Shown: positions 16,951 to 25,565, counted from the stretch's first letter. The stretch: 64,000 nt of DNA from Colimorpha sp045222295 (GCA_045222295.1 JBGUXP010000002.1:62001-126000); one strand, 5' to 3'. Numbers and translations are program-made. The notes: a model not told the origin generated them from the letters alone.

Positions 16951-17382
16951 TTACAATAAAGAGCGATGGTCTTTTACCACAGTCAACTTAAATTCTTCGA
17001 TACTTCCCCATACAAAACCACGAATTCTGTTTTTTGTGTAATACCAACCATATAATTGTTCATTTTGCTTGGTTTGAAGAGTATCCATTTTGTACAGGTA
17101 ATACCTTGCATCAGTTACTCCTACGCGAGATCCATCTACATTATACTCATATCCTATTTCATTTCTATATTCTACATGAATATTTTTCAATAAGTAGGCC
17201 AAGAATTTCTCCTTCTCTTGCAAATTTTTACATTTCTCATTAAACTTTTTAACATTTAATCTTTTACCAGGCAGTCCTGACTTAGGGCCTTTTTTTGTCG
17301 TAAAAGATAATTGGGGTTTAATGTTCATCATAATCATAAATTTAGGTAATAATACAACAAGAAAGTGGAGCCATTCATTCAT
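16951..17382 (-). CDS. Hypothetical protein upstream of the LRR gene
   Basis: I do not recognise this protein. From the ATG at 17382 it has 143 residues with a hydrophobic N-terminus (MNEWLHFLVVLLPKFMIMM), a Lys-rich middle (KKGPKSGLPGKRLNVKKFNEKCKNL would be cytosolic if not exported), and a Tyr/Trp-rich end (NEQLYGWYYTKNRIRGFVWG). An in-frame ATG at 17481 adds 33 residues that look non-coding. The gene ends 16 bases before the LRR gene and shares the consensus promoter at 17609-17639, so the two form an operon. Confidence 0.6.
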   Translation of the reverse strand: MNEWLHFLVVLLPKFMIMMNIKPQLSFTTKKGPKSGLPGKRLNVKKFNEKCKNLQEKEKFLAYLLKNIHVEYRNEIGYEYNVDGSRVGVTDARYYLYKMDTLQTKQNEQLYGWYYTKNRIRGFVWGSIEEFKLTVVKDHRSLL

Positions 17383-17608
17383 GACCCTATTTTGTTTGTG
17401 TGGGCTTGGCCTCCCAATGATATAAAATAATGGTTGAAATGAGTCGCTCCACAAGAATGTATACGGGATGTATGTATACATACCAATTGGAGCATTTCAT
17501 CATCCGATTATTCCTTATATCATTAAATGTAAACGGCCAAGTTCACAAACAGGAATAAGGCGAAAATGCTTCTTTCTCGACAAACCATTCTCTTGCGGTT
17601 TGCGACTG

Positions 17609-17639
17609 CAAAAATACACATTTTTTCTCATTCAGCAAA
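17609..17639 (-). promoter_or_regulatory. Bacteroidetes-type promoter for the LRR operon
   Basis: On the minus strand TTTG (17639-17636), a 19-base spacer and TATTTTTG (17616-17609) match the consensus exactly. Confidence 0.75.
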
Positions 17640-17952
17640 AAATAATTTTCGGGAATGAGATATTGGGGTGAAACGGGTGTACATCTAAAATGGCTCCGCA
17701 AATGAGCTTTTACACTTGCGGAACCGATTGCAAAGGTGGGCTAATTGAGATGTTTCTCGATGACACTCTGTTTTGGCTATAAGCTGACCGCCGATACATC
17801 GTCGAAGGATCACCGAGAGACTGTATAGCAATATTACTGAATATCAGCGTATTGGTATTTTACGCACACTATATGTATTTGGCTGGTTTTCAGACACTCT
17901 GTATTGGCTGCAAAGAAGGCACGTAGAAGGGAAGTAGAACCCATGTAGAGGG

Positions 17953-17989
17953 AAAAAAATTGAACCCGTGAGTGTCACTCACGGGTTCA
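17953..17989 (-). terminator. Rho-independent terminator of lysS
   Basis: TGAACCCGTGAGTG and its inverse form a strong hairpin (17961-17988). A run of T follows on the minus strand (17953-17960), about 40 bases after the lysS stop. Confidence 0.9.
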
Positions 17990-18027
17990 AATAATTCCGA
18001 TTATTGATTCTTGCTTGCTGTCGGTGT

Positions 18028-19752
18028 TTATTCTTTAATCCAGGCGTCGAACTGCTCGCGTTTGAGGGCAGGGATGTCGAGTTTCATCTTCTTGCGGAGG
18101 CCGCCGAGGTCGTTGAAGAGCTTGTTGGGGTTGGCGGCTTTCAGCTGCTCGTAGCTCTTCACACCGGCTTTGGCCAGGACAGGAATCCATGCCTCGTCGA
18201 CACCGTGGGCCGTGAGGTCAGCACCTTCGTTCTCGCTGGATTTCTCCTGCACCTCGGGTTTCATCTGGGGGAAGAGCAGCACATCCTGGATGCTCTGGGC
18301 GCCGGTCATCATCATAACCAGGCGGTCGATGCCGATACCCATGCCGGAGGTCGGCGGCATGCCGTATTCGAGGGCACGGACGAAGTCCATGTCGATGAAC
18401 ATGGCCTCGTCGTCACCTTTCTCGCTCAGGCGCAGCTGCTCTTGGAAGCGGCCGAGCTGGTCAATGGGGTCGTTGAGCTCGGAGTAGGCGTTGGCCAGCT
18501 CCTTGCCGCAGACGAAGAGCTCGAAGCGTTCGGTGAGCTCTGGATTGTTGCGGTGGCGCTTGCAGAGGGGCGACATCTCGATGGGGTAGTCGGTGACAAA
18601 GGTGGGCTGGATGAGCTTGCCCTCGCACTTCTCGCCGAAGATGGCATCGATGAGCTTGCCCTTGCCCATGGTGGCGTCGGTCTCCACGCCGAGGCGCTTG
18701 CAGGCCTCGCGCAGCTCCTCCTCGTTCATACCGGCCACGTCGACGCCGGTCTCTTCCTTGATGAGCTGGCACATGGGGGCGCGGCGGAAGGGGGGCTTGA
18801 AGTCGATCTCGTTGCCCCAGACGTTGACCTTGGTGTCACCGTGCAGCGTCTTGGCGATACGCTCCAGCATGTTCTCCGTGAAGGTCATCATCCAGTTGTA
18901 GTCCTTGTAGGGGACGTAGATCTCCATGGCGGTGAACTCGGGGTTGTGGGTGCGGTCCATACCCTCGTTGCGGAAGTTGCGGCTGAACTCATAGACGCCG
19001 GGGAAGCCGCCGACGATAAGGCGCTTCAGGTAGAGCTCATTGGCGATACGCAGGTAGAGGTCTATGTCGAGTGCGTTATGGTGCGTCACGAAGGGGCGTG
19101 CGGCGGCACCGCCGGGGATGCTCTGCAGCACGGGGGTGTCCACCTCGAGGTAGCCCTGCTCGTTGAAGTAGTTGCGCATGGTATTGACAATCTGCGCGCG
19201 CTGCACGAAGGTCTCACGCACCTGCGGGTTGACGATGAGGTCGACATAACGCTGGCGGTAGCGTAGCTCGGGATCGCTGAAGGCATCGTACACCACACCG
19301 TCCTTTTCCTTGACGATGGGCAGGGGACGCAGGCTCTTGCTGAGCACAGTAAGGCTCTTCACGTGGATGGAGGTCTCACCCATCTGGGTGACAAACACAT
19401 AGCCGGTCACGCCGATGATGTCGCCGATGTCAAGCAGGCGTTTGAAGACAGTGTTGTAGAGGGTCTTATCCTCATCGGGGCAAATCTCATCGCGCTTGAT
19501 ATAGAGCTGTATGCGACCGTAGGAGTCCTGCAGCTCCACGAAAGAAGCGGCACCCATGATGCGGCGGCTCATGATGCGGCCGGCGATACTTACGTTCTGA
19601 AAGAGGGTGTTGTCTTGCGGGAATTTCTCCAGAATTTCACTGCTCTTGCAGTTCACCTCATACAAGGCGGCGGGATAAGGGTTGATGCCCAGGTTCTTCA
19701 ACTCAGCCAGCGAATTGCGGCGTATCTGTTCTTGCTCAGTAAGTTCTGCCAT
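18028..19752 (-). CDS. lysS: Lysyl-tRNA synthetase (class II)
   Basis: LysS (574 residues) charges tRNA-Lys. It has an N-terminal OB-fold anticodon-binding domain (about 60-140, VSIAGRIMSRRIMGAASF). The class II core has motif 2 (FRNEGMDRTHNPEFTAMEIY, near 262) and motif 3 (GMGIGIDRLVMMMTG, near 477). It is about 70 residues longer than the E. coli enzyme. The extra C-terminal segment (GVDEAWIPVLAKAGVKSYEQLK ... LDIPALKREQFDAWIKE) looks like a helix-hairpin-helix domain and is, to my knowledge, usual in Bacteroidetes LysS. A consensus promoter lies upstream (19790-19820) and a strong terminator downstream. Confidence 0.97.
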   Translation of the reverse strand: MAELTEQEQIRRNSLAELKNLGINPYPAALYEVNCKSSEILEKFPQDNTLFQNVSIAGRIMSRRIMGAASFVELQDSYGRIQLYIKRDEICPDEDKTLYNTVFKRLLDIGDIIGVTGYVFVTQMGETSIHVKSLTVLSKSLRPLPIVKEKDGVVYDAFSDPELRYRQRYVDLIVNPQVRETFVQRAQIVNTMRNYFNEQGYLEVDTPVLQSIPGGAAARPFVTHHNALDIDLYLRIANELYLKRLIVGGFPGVYEFSRNFRNEGMDRTHNPEFTAMEIYVPYKDYNWMMTFTENMLERIAKTLHGDTKVNVWGNEIDFKPPFRRAPMCQLIKEETGVDVAGMNEEELREACKRLGVETDATMGKGKLIDAIFGEKCEGKLIQPTFVTDYPIEMSPLCKRHRNNPELTERFELFVCGKELANAYSELNDPIDQLGRFQEQLRLSEKGDDEAMFIDMDFVRALEYGMPPTSGMGIGIDRLVMMMTGAQSIQDVLLFPQMKPEVQEKSSENEGADLTAHGVDEAWIPVLAKAGVKSYEQLKAANPNKLFNDLGGLRKKMKLDIPALKREQFDAWIKE

Positions 19753-19789
19753 AATATCTTAATATATTTTTGTATTCTAGAATAAAATG

Positions 19790-19820
19790 CAAAGATACAA
19801 AAATCGAGCGACATGACAAA
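19790..19820 (-). promoter_or_regulatory. Bacteroidetes-type promoter for lysS
   Basis: On the minus strand TTTG (19820-19817), a 19-base spacer and TATCTTTG (19797-19790) match the consensus. The -33 box lies inside the inverted repeat GACATGACAAAAT / ATTTTGTCATGTC (about 19810-19838). That repeat could be the terminator of the upstream NlpC operon or an operator. Confidence 0.8.
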
Positions 19821-19903
19821 ATTTATTTTGTCATGTCCAAGATGAAGTATCGCCGTGAGCGAAGCGAATCAAAAAAACGAAGACAGACCGAAATGGCATA
19901 ATT

Positions 19904-20464
19904 TTATTTTACACGGCGAATGGAATGCAAGCGATGAGTATATTTCTCTCCATCGAAAATTCCTTGCCCGTCAAGAGTGTCTATCCTCACAAAACCAGAT
20001 GAATGCACGATACGGCCATCGCCCATGCAAATGCCCACATGTACAATACAACCGTCGGCATTCTGAAAGAAAGCCAAGTCATCACGCAGTACATCACAGA
20101 GGCAGACCTCGTTTCCTGCCGTCACCTGCTGCGAGGCATCGCGCGGAAGCCAGATTCCCAAAGCCTTGAAGCATATCTGCGTCAGGCCCGAGCAGTCGAT
20201 GCCACCTCTTGAGCGACCGCCCCAGAGGTAAGGGGTTCCCAGAAAGCAACGCTCCGCCAAGTCGGCCGCAGTCTCGAACGGCACATATTGCTTGTTGTCG
20301 ACCCAACCTTCATAGCCATCATATTCACAGCGCACCCTCGACCATTTCTCTCCTCTCTCTATCACCTCTACCGTGTCACCGGACAACAACTGATTGACCA
20401 TCTCGGCCCGGTCACTAGCCTCGCCTCTCATGGGCACAGCCGATAAAAAACAATAACCCTTCAC
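19904..20464 (-). CDS. NlpC/P60 cell-wall peptidase with SH3 domain
   Basis: This 186-residue protein has a bacterial SH3 domain (about 20-60, LLSGDTVEVIERGEKWSRVRC) and an NlpC/P60 domain (about 65-180). The catalytic cysteine is in GGIDCSGLTQICFKA and the histidine in GCIVHVGICMGDGRIVHSSG. Such enzymes cleave peptidoglycan stem peptides, typically gamma-D-Glu-diamino acid bonds. No signal peptide is obvious at this start. It follows the DUF4294 gene by 28 bases of TTTAAACCTTATA-type short repeats, so the two are probably cotranscribed. Confidence 0.88.
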   Translation of the reverse strand: MKGYCFLSAVPMRGEASDRAEMVNQLLSGDTVEVIERGEKWSRVRCEYDGYEGWVDNKQYVPFETAADLAERCFLGTPYLWGGRSRGGIDCSGLTQICFKALGIWLPRDASQQVTAGNEVCLCDVLRDDLAFFQNADGCIVHVGICMGDGRIVHSSGFVRIDTLDGQGIFDGEKYTHRLHSIRRVK

Positions 20465-20492
20465 TTTAAACCTTATACTTTAAACCTTATAC

Positions 20493-21194
20493 TTACAATT
20501 GTCCCCTGTCTATCGACCTCACTATCCGTTCCATCAATTCGTCCTTCTTGTCGTGTTCTGGATCATACTTTGTCTTCAGGTTATAGCCAAAAAGACGTGC
20601 CAACGCTTGATACAATCCAGCACGAAAAGAACCTCTCAACTCTCCCACCAAACTATACGCCGTTCGACTTGTTTCCCTGTCTATCAACTTAATAAGAACT
20701 AGACCCTGCGAGAAGGTGTATTTCGACAACTGGTCCTTATAGTCATCCTTCAACTGCTGCTCGGCCTTTTTGATGGCCGCCTTGCGCTGTTTCTTCGGCA
20801 GTCCTGCAATCTGCACCTCCAAGGCATCGAGCCTACTCTTCGCCTCACGGGCATAGGGAAGCATCAACCGCACATTGCGGATGAGCTTGGCATTCTTCTT
20901 TATCTCCTTGGCTGTCAAGAGCATCCCAGAAGAATAGACATTCACCTCTCGCAAGTAGATGAGTGGGACAGTATCTCCGTCGATGATGGTGCCGAAAGTG
21001 TAATGTTCCGAGGCTCTCTTCTTCAGCTCTAGTTTCGTCACATGCTTCATCGGCATCAATTTGGTCGTCAAACGTGGCTTGAGCTTCAGCGAATCCATTG
21101 GAATAACCTTTATCGGCCCCAACTTCTCCTGGGCCGAGACACCCAATGCCAACAACATAAGCACCAGCAAAATGGCATATCGACGAAATTTCAT
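20493..21194 (-). CDS. DUF4294 domain-containing exported protein
   Basis: This 233-residue protein has a signal peptide (MKFRRYAILLVLMLLALGVSA). The DUF4294 body (about 60-200) has YLREVNVYSSGMLLTAKEIKK and then a helix-rich region (KAEQQLKDDYKDQLSKYTFSQG). The family is largely confined to Bacteroidetes and has no known function. It ends with basic and acidic residues (YDPEHDKKDELMERIVRSID). The pairing with an NlpC/P60 enzyme suggests an envelope role, which is inference. Confidence 0.85.
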   Translation of the reverse strand: MKFRRYAILLVLMLLALGVSAQEKLGPIKVIPMDSLKLKPRLTTKLMPMKHVTKLELKKRASEHYTFGTIIDGDTVPLIYLREVNVYSSGMLLTAKEIKKNAKLIRNVRLMLPYAREAKSRLDALEVQIAGLPKKQRKAAIKKAEQQLKDDYKDQLSKYTFSQGLVLIKLIDRETSRTAYSLVGELRGSFRAGLYQALARLFGYNLKTKYDPEHDKKDELMERIVRSIDRGQL

Positions 21195-21237
21195 TTCCTG
21201 ATTCTTTTTTTCTATAACTCTGAAATTTGCTTTTTAT

Positions 21238-21268
21238 TTTATCATATGAGAAAAAAAGCGTACCTTTG
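21238..21268 (+). promoter_or_regulatory. Likely promoter of the ABC exporter operon
   Basis: TTTA (one mismatch to TTTG), a 19-base spacer and TACCTTTG (21261-21268) precede the ATPase start by 43 bases. Confidence 0.6.
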
Positions 21269-21311
21269 CAACCGCAAAAACAGCGGAAAATAAACACATA
21301 TATACAAAATC

Positions 21312-22157
21312 ATGGAAGAGATTCTACGCACAGAGGGGTTATGCAAAAGCTTCACCCTCTCTCGAAAACAACAGAAAATTGAACGAACTACCGTTAAGCG
21401 CAAGACGGCAGTGAACAACCTAAGTTTCAGCGCCTACCGTGGCGAGATTTTTGGCCTTTTGGGTCCCAACGGCGCCGGAAAGACCACCACACTACGAATG
21501 CTCTCCACTCTCATACGTCCCGATAGCGGCGATGCCACTCTCGACGGCTGCAGCGTGGTGGAAGATCCTGAAAAAGTGCGTGCCAAGATAGGTTTCCTCA
21601 CCTCCGAACTCAAGCTCGAGGACTTCTTCACACCCAACTACCTCTTCGACTTCTTCAGCCGCCTGCATGGTGTCGACGAATCGACCATGGCAGAACGCAA
21701 AGAGCGCATGTTCAAACGTTTCGGCATCGACAAATTTGCCGAGGTAAAGGTCGCCAACCTCAGCACTGGCATGAAGCAGAAGCTCTCGCTGGTCATCTCT
21801 CTGGTCCACGACCCCGAAATCATCATCTTCGACGAGCCCACCAATGGCCTCGATGTGCTCACCGCCCGCACCGTCACCGACTACCTGCAGGAATTGCGCA
21901 CCGAGGGAAAGACTATTATCCTCAGTACACACATCTTCAGCCTGGTGGAACGCCTTTGCGACCGTGTAGGCATCATCATCGACGGCCGCATGATTGCCTG
22001 TGGCACCCTCGACGAGGTATGCAACGGCATGACCCTCGAGGACCGCTTCTTCGAAATCTACAAAGAACAGAAAGCTGCGGAAGTTGAGTGGGAAGGGAAT
22101 ATATTTCCTTCTCCGAAATGTAGCAGTGTAAACGAAGTTAAAGGAGGTGAAGTATGA
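21312..22157 (+). CDS. ABC exporter ATP-binding protein (NatA-like)
   Basis: This 281-residue ABC ATPase has Walker A GPNGAGKTT (near 59), signature LSTGMKQKLSL (near 155), Walker B IIIFDEPTNGLD (near 177) and H-loop STHIF. The fold and partner match Na+ or drug exporters of the NatAB/ABC-2 type. An insertion of about 20 basic residues near the N-terminus (LSRKQQKIERTTVKRKTAV) is unusual but in a variable loop. The gene overlaps the permease gene by four bases (ATGA), so the two subunits are translationally coupled. The substrate cannot be inferred. Confidence 0.9.
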   Translation: MEEILRTEGLCKSFTLSRKQQKIERTTVKRKTAVNNLSFSAYRGEIFGLLGPNGAGKTTTLRMLSTLIRPDSGDATLDGCSVVEDPEKVRAKIGFLTSELKLEDFFTPNYLFDFFSRLHGVDESTMAERKERMFKRFGIDKFAEVKVANLSTGMKQKLSLVISLVHDPEIIIFDEPTNGLDVLTARTVTDYLQELRTEGKTIILSTHIFSLVERLCDRVGIIIDGRMIACGTLDEVCNGMTLEDRFFEIYKEQKAAEVEWEGNIFPSPKCSSVNEVKGGEV

Positions 22158-23404
22158 AGAAACTTTCAGTGAACGTTTCGATAGCGAAGCGGAGAACAAA
22201 TAGCAACACCCTGACCATCATCAAAAAAGAGTTCGCCCGTTTCTTCGGCGACCGCCAACTGATATTCACCGCCATCATCATGCCGGGATTGCTCATCTAC
22301 CTCATCTATAGCTTTATGGGGTCCGGTATCAGCAGCATGGTCACCGAAGGCGTGGACGACAACGTCACCCTGCGTGTCGAGAACATGCCACAGAGCCTCG
22401 CTCCCATGTTTGACGGTGCCGACAGCATGAACATCACCGTCCTCCCAACCCCCTTCTCACAGAAGGACATCGACCAGCTGGAAGACAAGGACTTGAACAT
22501 TGTGCTGATGCGCTTCCCGACCGACTTCGACCTGCAACTCAACACCTACGACCCACAGAGCGGTGAGCCTGCACCCAACATCGAAATCTACTACAACTCG
22601 ACCAACAACGCCACACAGCGGGTCTACCATATGCTCGAGGGCATGCTCACCGCCTTCGAGGAGAGCATCTGCAACCGCTTCGACATCAACCGCGTGGACG
22701 AAGAGAACGGTGAGGCGCCCCGCTTCGACCAGGCAACCGACGACAGTATCGGTGCCATGATTTGGAGCAAGATTCTTCCCATGCTCATCCTCATGATGCT
22801 CTTCAGCGGAGTCATGGCCATAGCCCCTAGCGCCATTGCCGGCGAGAAAGAACGCGGCACCATCGCCACCCTGCTCGTCACTCCCATGCGCCGCAACGAG
22901 CTGGCTTTGGGCAAAATCATATCACTCAGTGGTATAGCGCTCCTCAGCGGCATCTCCAGTTTCATCGGCATTGCCCTCTCACTTCCTAAGATGATACAAG
23001 GCGACGTCGATGCCTCAAGTCTTGGATTCAACTATTCTTCTGTTGATTACATCGTACTGCTGATCACCATTCTCGCCTCAGTACTCATCATGGCCTCGGC
23101 CGTGAGTCTGCTGTCGGCATTGGCCAAGGACGTGAAGAACGCAGGTACCATGGTGCTACCGTTCATGCTGGTCATCATGCTGGCCGGCTTAATGCCGATG
23201 TTCCAGACCGGCGCCAGTGAGAACATTGCCATCTACTTTATCCCCTTCTACAACAGCATCGAGGTGATGACAGCCGTCTTCGCGCACGAAATGCAGTGGA
23301 TGCCGGTCATCATCTCATTGGCCGCCAACATGATTTATACCGGCATCGCCGTCTGGGGCCTCACACGCATGTTCTGTAGCGAAAAGATAATGTTTTCCCG
23401 ATAA
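22154..23404 (+). CDS. ABC exporter permease (ABC-2 / NatB-like)
   Basis: This 416-residue membrane protein has one N-terminal helix (LIFTAIIMPGLLIYLIYSFM), a large extracytoplasmic domain (about 60-205), then five or six C-terminal helices. The conserved ABC-2 segment IAGEKERGTIATLLVTPMRRNELALGK (near 228-254) sits between the helices. It pairs with the upstream ATPase through an ATGA overlap. A hairpin terminator follows 12 bases after the stop, so the operon ends here. Confidence 0.9.
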   Translation: MKKLSVNVSIAKRRTNSNTLTIIKKEFARFFGDRQLIFTAIIMPGLLIYLIYSFMGSGISSMVTEGVDDNVTLRVENMPQSLAPMFDGADSMNITVLPTPFSQKDIDQLEDKDLNIVLMRFPTDFDLQLNTYDPQSGEPAPNIEIYYNSTNNATQRVYHMLEGMLTAFEESICNRFDINRVDEENGEAPRFDQATDDSIGAMIWSKILPMLILMMLFSGVMAIAPSAIAGEKERGTIATLLVTPMRRNELALGKIISLSGIALLSGISSFIGIALSLPKMIQGDVDASSLGFNYSSVDYIVLLITILASVLIMASAVSLLSALAKDVKNAGTMVLPFMLVIMLAGLMPMFQTGASENIAIYFIPFYNSIEVMTAVFAHEMQWMPVIISLAANMIYTGIAVWGLTRMFCSEKIMFSR

Positions 23405-23416
23405 CGAACAAAGTCA

Positions 23417-23453
23417 AGAACCCCTGCAAATTACCCCGCAGGGGTTCTCTTTT
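23417..23453 (+). terminator. Rho-independent terminator of the ABC exporter operon
   Basis: GAACCCCTGC, an eleven-base loop and GCAGGGGTTC are followed by TCTTTT. Confidence 0.88.
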
Positions 23454-23465
23454 AATAGATTACCC

Positions 23466-24965
23466 ATGAAAAAAGGAACATTCCTATTATTTGCCATTCT
23501 CTCCTTTCAGTGTTCTTATGCTCAATGGTGGAATGCCTACAGCGAGAAGACTGGTCTGATACTGAGCCTGCACCAGACCGACAGCGCCTTCGAACTCTAT
23601 AGCCCCCTGCAAACCTCCGACCCCATCCCCGTCTCCAAGTGGTCGCTCCAGAACGACACCCTGCGGCTGGAATGTGCCTCCATTGGTTTCAAGACCACAC
23701 TGAGACAACAAGACAGTTTATGGGTAGGTACCTGGCGACAGGGTATCATGAAGGAGGCCATCATCTTCCGCCCCGCCGACACCCTCTTCCAGCTGCGCCG
23801 TCCACAGACACCACAGCCACCCTACCACTTTGACGAGGAGACCATCACCGCCGACTACACTGACAGCCACGGCAACACCGTCCACCTCGAAGGCACCCTC
23901 ACCTACCTCAAGCAATCCAGCTCCTCCCCTAAATTAGGGGAGGGGGACCGCCGTTCTACGGTGGTGGAGGAGTGTGTCAAGTTCCCCACCCTCCTCCTCG
24001 TCTCCGGCTCCGGCCAACAGAACCGCGACGAAGAAATCTTCCAGCACAAGTCCTTCCTGGTCCTTGCCGACTACCTCGCCTCGCGCGGCATCGCCGTCCT
24101 CCGCTACGACGACCGTGGTGTCGGTGCTTCATTCTGTACCTCCCCTTCTTCTCCTTCCAACTCCCCCTCTAAGCTAGAGGGGGTGGCCGAAGGCCAGGGG
24201 CGTATGTCTACAGCATCCGGAGAAGCGTGTATCGACTCCGCCGACACCTATCTCTTCGCCGAGGATGCCGAAGCCATGTTCAACGTCCTGAAAAACAACC
24301 CACACGTTGATCCTAACCGCCTCGGCATCGGCGGCCACAGTGAGGGCGGTGCCATCGCTCCCATGTTGGCAACCAGAAACAAGGATGTCAAGTTCGTCGT
24401 CATGCTTGCCGGACAGGGCTGCACTGGTCTCGAGGTTCTCCTTCAGCAAAACGATGCCCTCTACCGCGCCAACGGCCTCAGCAACAGCCTGCTATCCATC
24501 CGCAACATCTGCATGCGCGACCTTCTTGGACCGCTGGCTTCCAGCCGGCACCACCCCACTGCCAAAGAGCTCCAAGCCATCATCAACCGTCACACCACTG
24601 GACTTTCCAAAGTACAGCTCGACAGCATCGGACTGGGCAAAGGAGCCGCCTACACACTAAAACAACAACTAGCCACCCCCTGGATGCAAAGCTTTCTCAG
24701 CCTCGCCCCTGCCGACTACCTGCCCATGGTAAAATGCCCCGTGCTGGCATTGAACGGAAGCAAAGACCTGCAGGTTCTCCCCCATCCCAACCTAGAACAG
24801 ATCAAGAAGTTGTGTCCGCAGGCCGACTGCCGCGAGCTGCCAAGATTGAATCATCTCTTCCAGCACTGTACCACCGGCTTGCCCTCAGAATACCTGATGA
24901 TCGAGGAGACCTTCTCAGAAGAGGCTATGAAGGCCATCGCCGACTGGATCCTCGCCCTCCCCTAA
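23466..24965 (+). CDS. Alpha/beta hydrolase (exported) with two in-frame repeat insertions
   Basis: This 499-residue serine hydrolase of the alpha/beta fold, related to bacterial S9/DUF3887-type esterases, has a signal peptide (MKKGTFLLFAILSFQCSYA). Core motifs are LLLVSGSGQQNRDEEIFQHKSF, IAVLRYDDRGVG, the nucleophile elbow GIGGHSEGG (near 282) and a C-terminal LNHLFQH histidine. Two dispersed palindromic elements lie within the gene. B1 (23921-23978) adds about 19 residues just before the first core strand, and B2 (24159-24209) adds about 17 residues right after RGVGASF. Both keep the frame and fall in loops between conserved motifs. Confidence 0.9.
   Translation: MKKGTFLLFAILSFQCSYAQWWNAYSEKTGLILSLHQTDSAFELYSPLQTSDPIPVSKWSLQNDTLRLECASIGFKTTLRQQDSLWVGTWRQGIMKEAIIFRPADTLFQLRRPQTPQPPYHFDEETITADYTDSHGNTVHLEGTLTYLKQSSSSPKLGEGDRRSTVVEECVKFPTLLLVSGSGQQNRDEEIFQHKSFLVLADYLASRGIAVLRYDDRGVGASFCTSPSSPSNSPSKLEGVAEGQGRMSTASGEACIDSADTYLFAEDAEAMFNVLKNNPHVDPNRLGIGGHSEGGAIAPMLATRNKDVKFVVMLAGQGCTGLEVLLQQNDALYRANGLSNSLLSIRNICMRDLLGPLASSRHHPTAKELQAIINRHTTGLSKVQLDSIGLGKGAAYTLKQQLATPWMQSFLSLAPADYLPMVKCPVLALNGSKDLQVLPHPNLEQIKKLCPQADCRELPRLNHLFQHCTTGLPSEYLMIEETFSEEAMKAIADWILALP
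23921..23978 (+). repeat. In-gene palindromic element, copy B1
   Basis: CTCCCCTAAATTAGGGGAG, a second stem ACCGCCGTTCTACGGTGGT, then GGAGGAGTGTGTC. It encodes SSSPKLGEGDRRSTVVEECV in the hydrolase. Confidence 0.85.
24159..24209 (+). repeat. In-gene palindromic element, copy B2 (type 2)
   Basis: CTCCCCCTCTAAGCTAGAGG continues into GGGTGGCCGAAGGCCAGGGG and ends CGTATGTC. It encodes SNSPSKLEGVAEGQGRMS, the second peptide type of the family. Confidence 0.85.
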
Positions 24966-24985
24966 CCCCCTTCCTAACCTCATCA

Positions 24986-25062
24986 TCCTACCAAACACCT
25001 ACTATCACCCTATCAACTCCTACCGCGGTAGGAGTTGGTTAGGTGTTGGTAAGGACTTGATA
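24986..25062. repeat. Dispersed hairpin repeat, copy E2
   Basis: The core palindrome CAACTCCTACCGCGGTAGGAGTTG is extended by CACCTA / TAGGTG-type modules on both sides. It is the same family as 3505-3590, and both copies end near GACTTGATA or GTCTTGATA. Confidence 0.65.
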
Positions 25063-25085
25063 ACTGGTTTATAGTTAGTTAGCAT

Positions 25086-25124
25086 CAACAAGAAATCACC
25101 CCTTCTCGCAGGGGTGATTCTTGT
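25086..25124 (+). terminator. Terminator-like hairpin after the hydrolase gene
   Basis: CAAGAAATCACCCCT and AGGGGTGATTCTTG form a strong stem with a six-base loop about 120 bases after the stop. There is no clear T-run. Confidence 0.6.
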
Positions 25125-25197
25125 CATGTCGTTGTATTTATAATAAAAACTATATACTTGACAACCAATATATTTATACCAGCAGCGGCAGCAGCAG

Positions 25198-25255
25198 CTC
25201 CTCCCCTAAGTTAGGGGAGGGGGACCGCCGCGAAGCGGTGGTGGAGGAGTGTGTC
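25198..25255 (+). repeat. Palindromic element, copy C1 (intergenic)
   Basis: CTCCCCTAAGTTAGGGGAG, then GGGACCGCCGCGAAGCGGTG, then GGAGGAGTGTGTC. It is nearly identical to B1. Confidence 0.85.
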
Positions 25256-25292
25256 ACACAACTTAGGAAAGCAGCCAGATAATCAACTTCTT

Positions 25293-25350
25293 GACACACT
25301 CCTCAGTCAGGCGTAAACGCCTGCCAGCTCCCCTAACTTAGGGGAGCAGC
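25293..25350 (-). repeat. Palindromic element, copy C2 (inverted)
   Basis: It starts GACACACTCCTC on the plus strand, with second stem CAGGCGTAAACGCCTG, and ends in CTCCCCTAACTTAGGGGAG. It is the opposite orientation to C1. Confidence 0.8.
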
Positions 25351-25420
25351 CAGATAGTATCATCGCAAACCACGTCAGCAGCCGGATAGTATCATCGCAA
25401 ACTGCGCCAGCAGCCAGTTA
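25346..25420. repeat. 32-base tandem repeat, 2.3 units
   Basis: Units at 25346-25377 and 25378-25409 share GCAGCC(A/G)GATAGTATCATC followed by GCAAAC. A third unit breaks off after GCAGCCAG. A related GCAGCCAGATAATC stands alone at about 25271. Confidence 0.75.
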
Positions 25421-25467
25421 ATAACAGCACTAGTTCAGACTGCGGCGGCAGCTTGATTGCGGCAGCG

Positions 25468-25565
25468 GCTCCCCCTCTCTGCCTGGCTCCAAAGGAGACA
25501 TGGCCTGCGACCGTAGTGGAGCAAAGTTAGAGGGGGTGGACGCGAAGCGGACGGGGGCGTGTGTC
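25468..25565 (+). repeat. Palindromic element, copy C3, interrupted (type 2)
   Basis: The left half CTCCCCCTCT and the right half AAGTTAGAGGGGGTGG are separated by about 45 unrelated bases (CTGCCTGGCTCC ... GTGGAGCA). The unit then ends GACGCGAAGCGGACGGGGGC followed by GTGTGTC. The interruption splits the first palindrome at its centre. Confidence 0.7.

Larger units (their letters stand above)
17383..18027. other. Intergenic region between LRR operon and lysS
   Basis: About 645 bases hold no supported gene. The region contains the minus-strand promoter for the LRR operon (17609-17639), two direct copies of GACACTCTGT followed by TTGGCT (near 17763 and 17893), and the lysS terminator (17953-17989). 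Confidence 0.6.

Noticed and set aside
18004..19266. A 420-codon open frame on the plus strand
   Set aside because: It is entirely antisense to lysS, which has full family motifs.
25346..25420. Possible CRISPR array
   Set aside because: The 32-base units are directly adjacent without spacers, and no cas genes are in the window.
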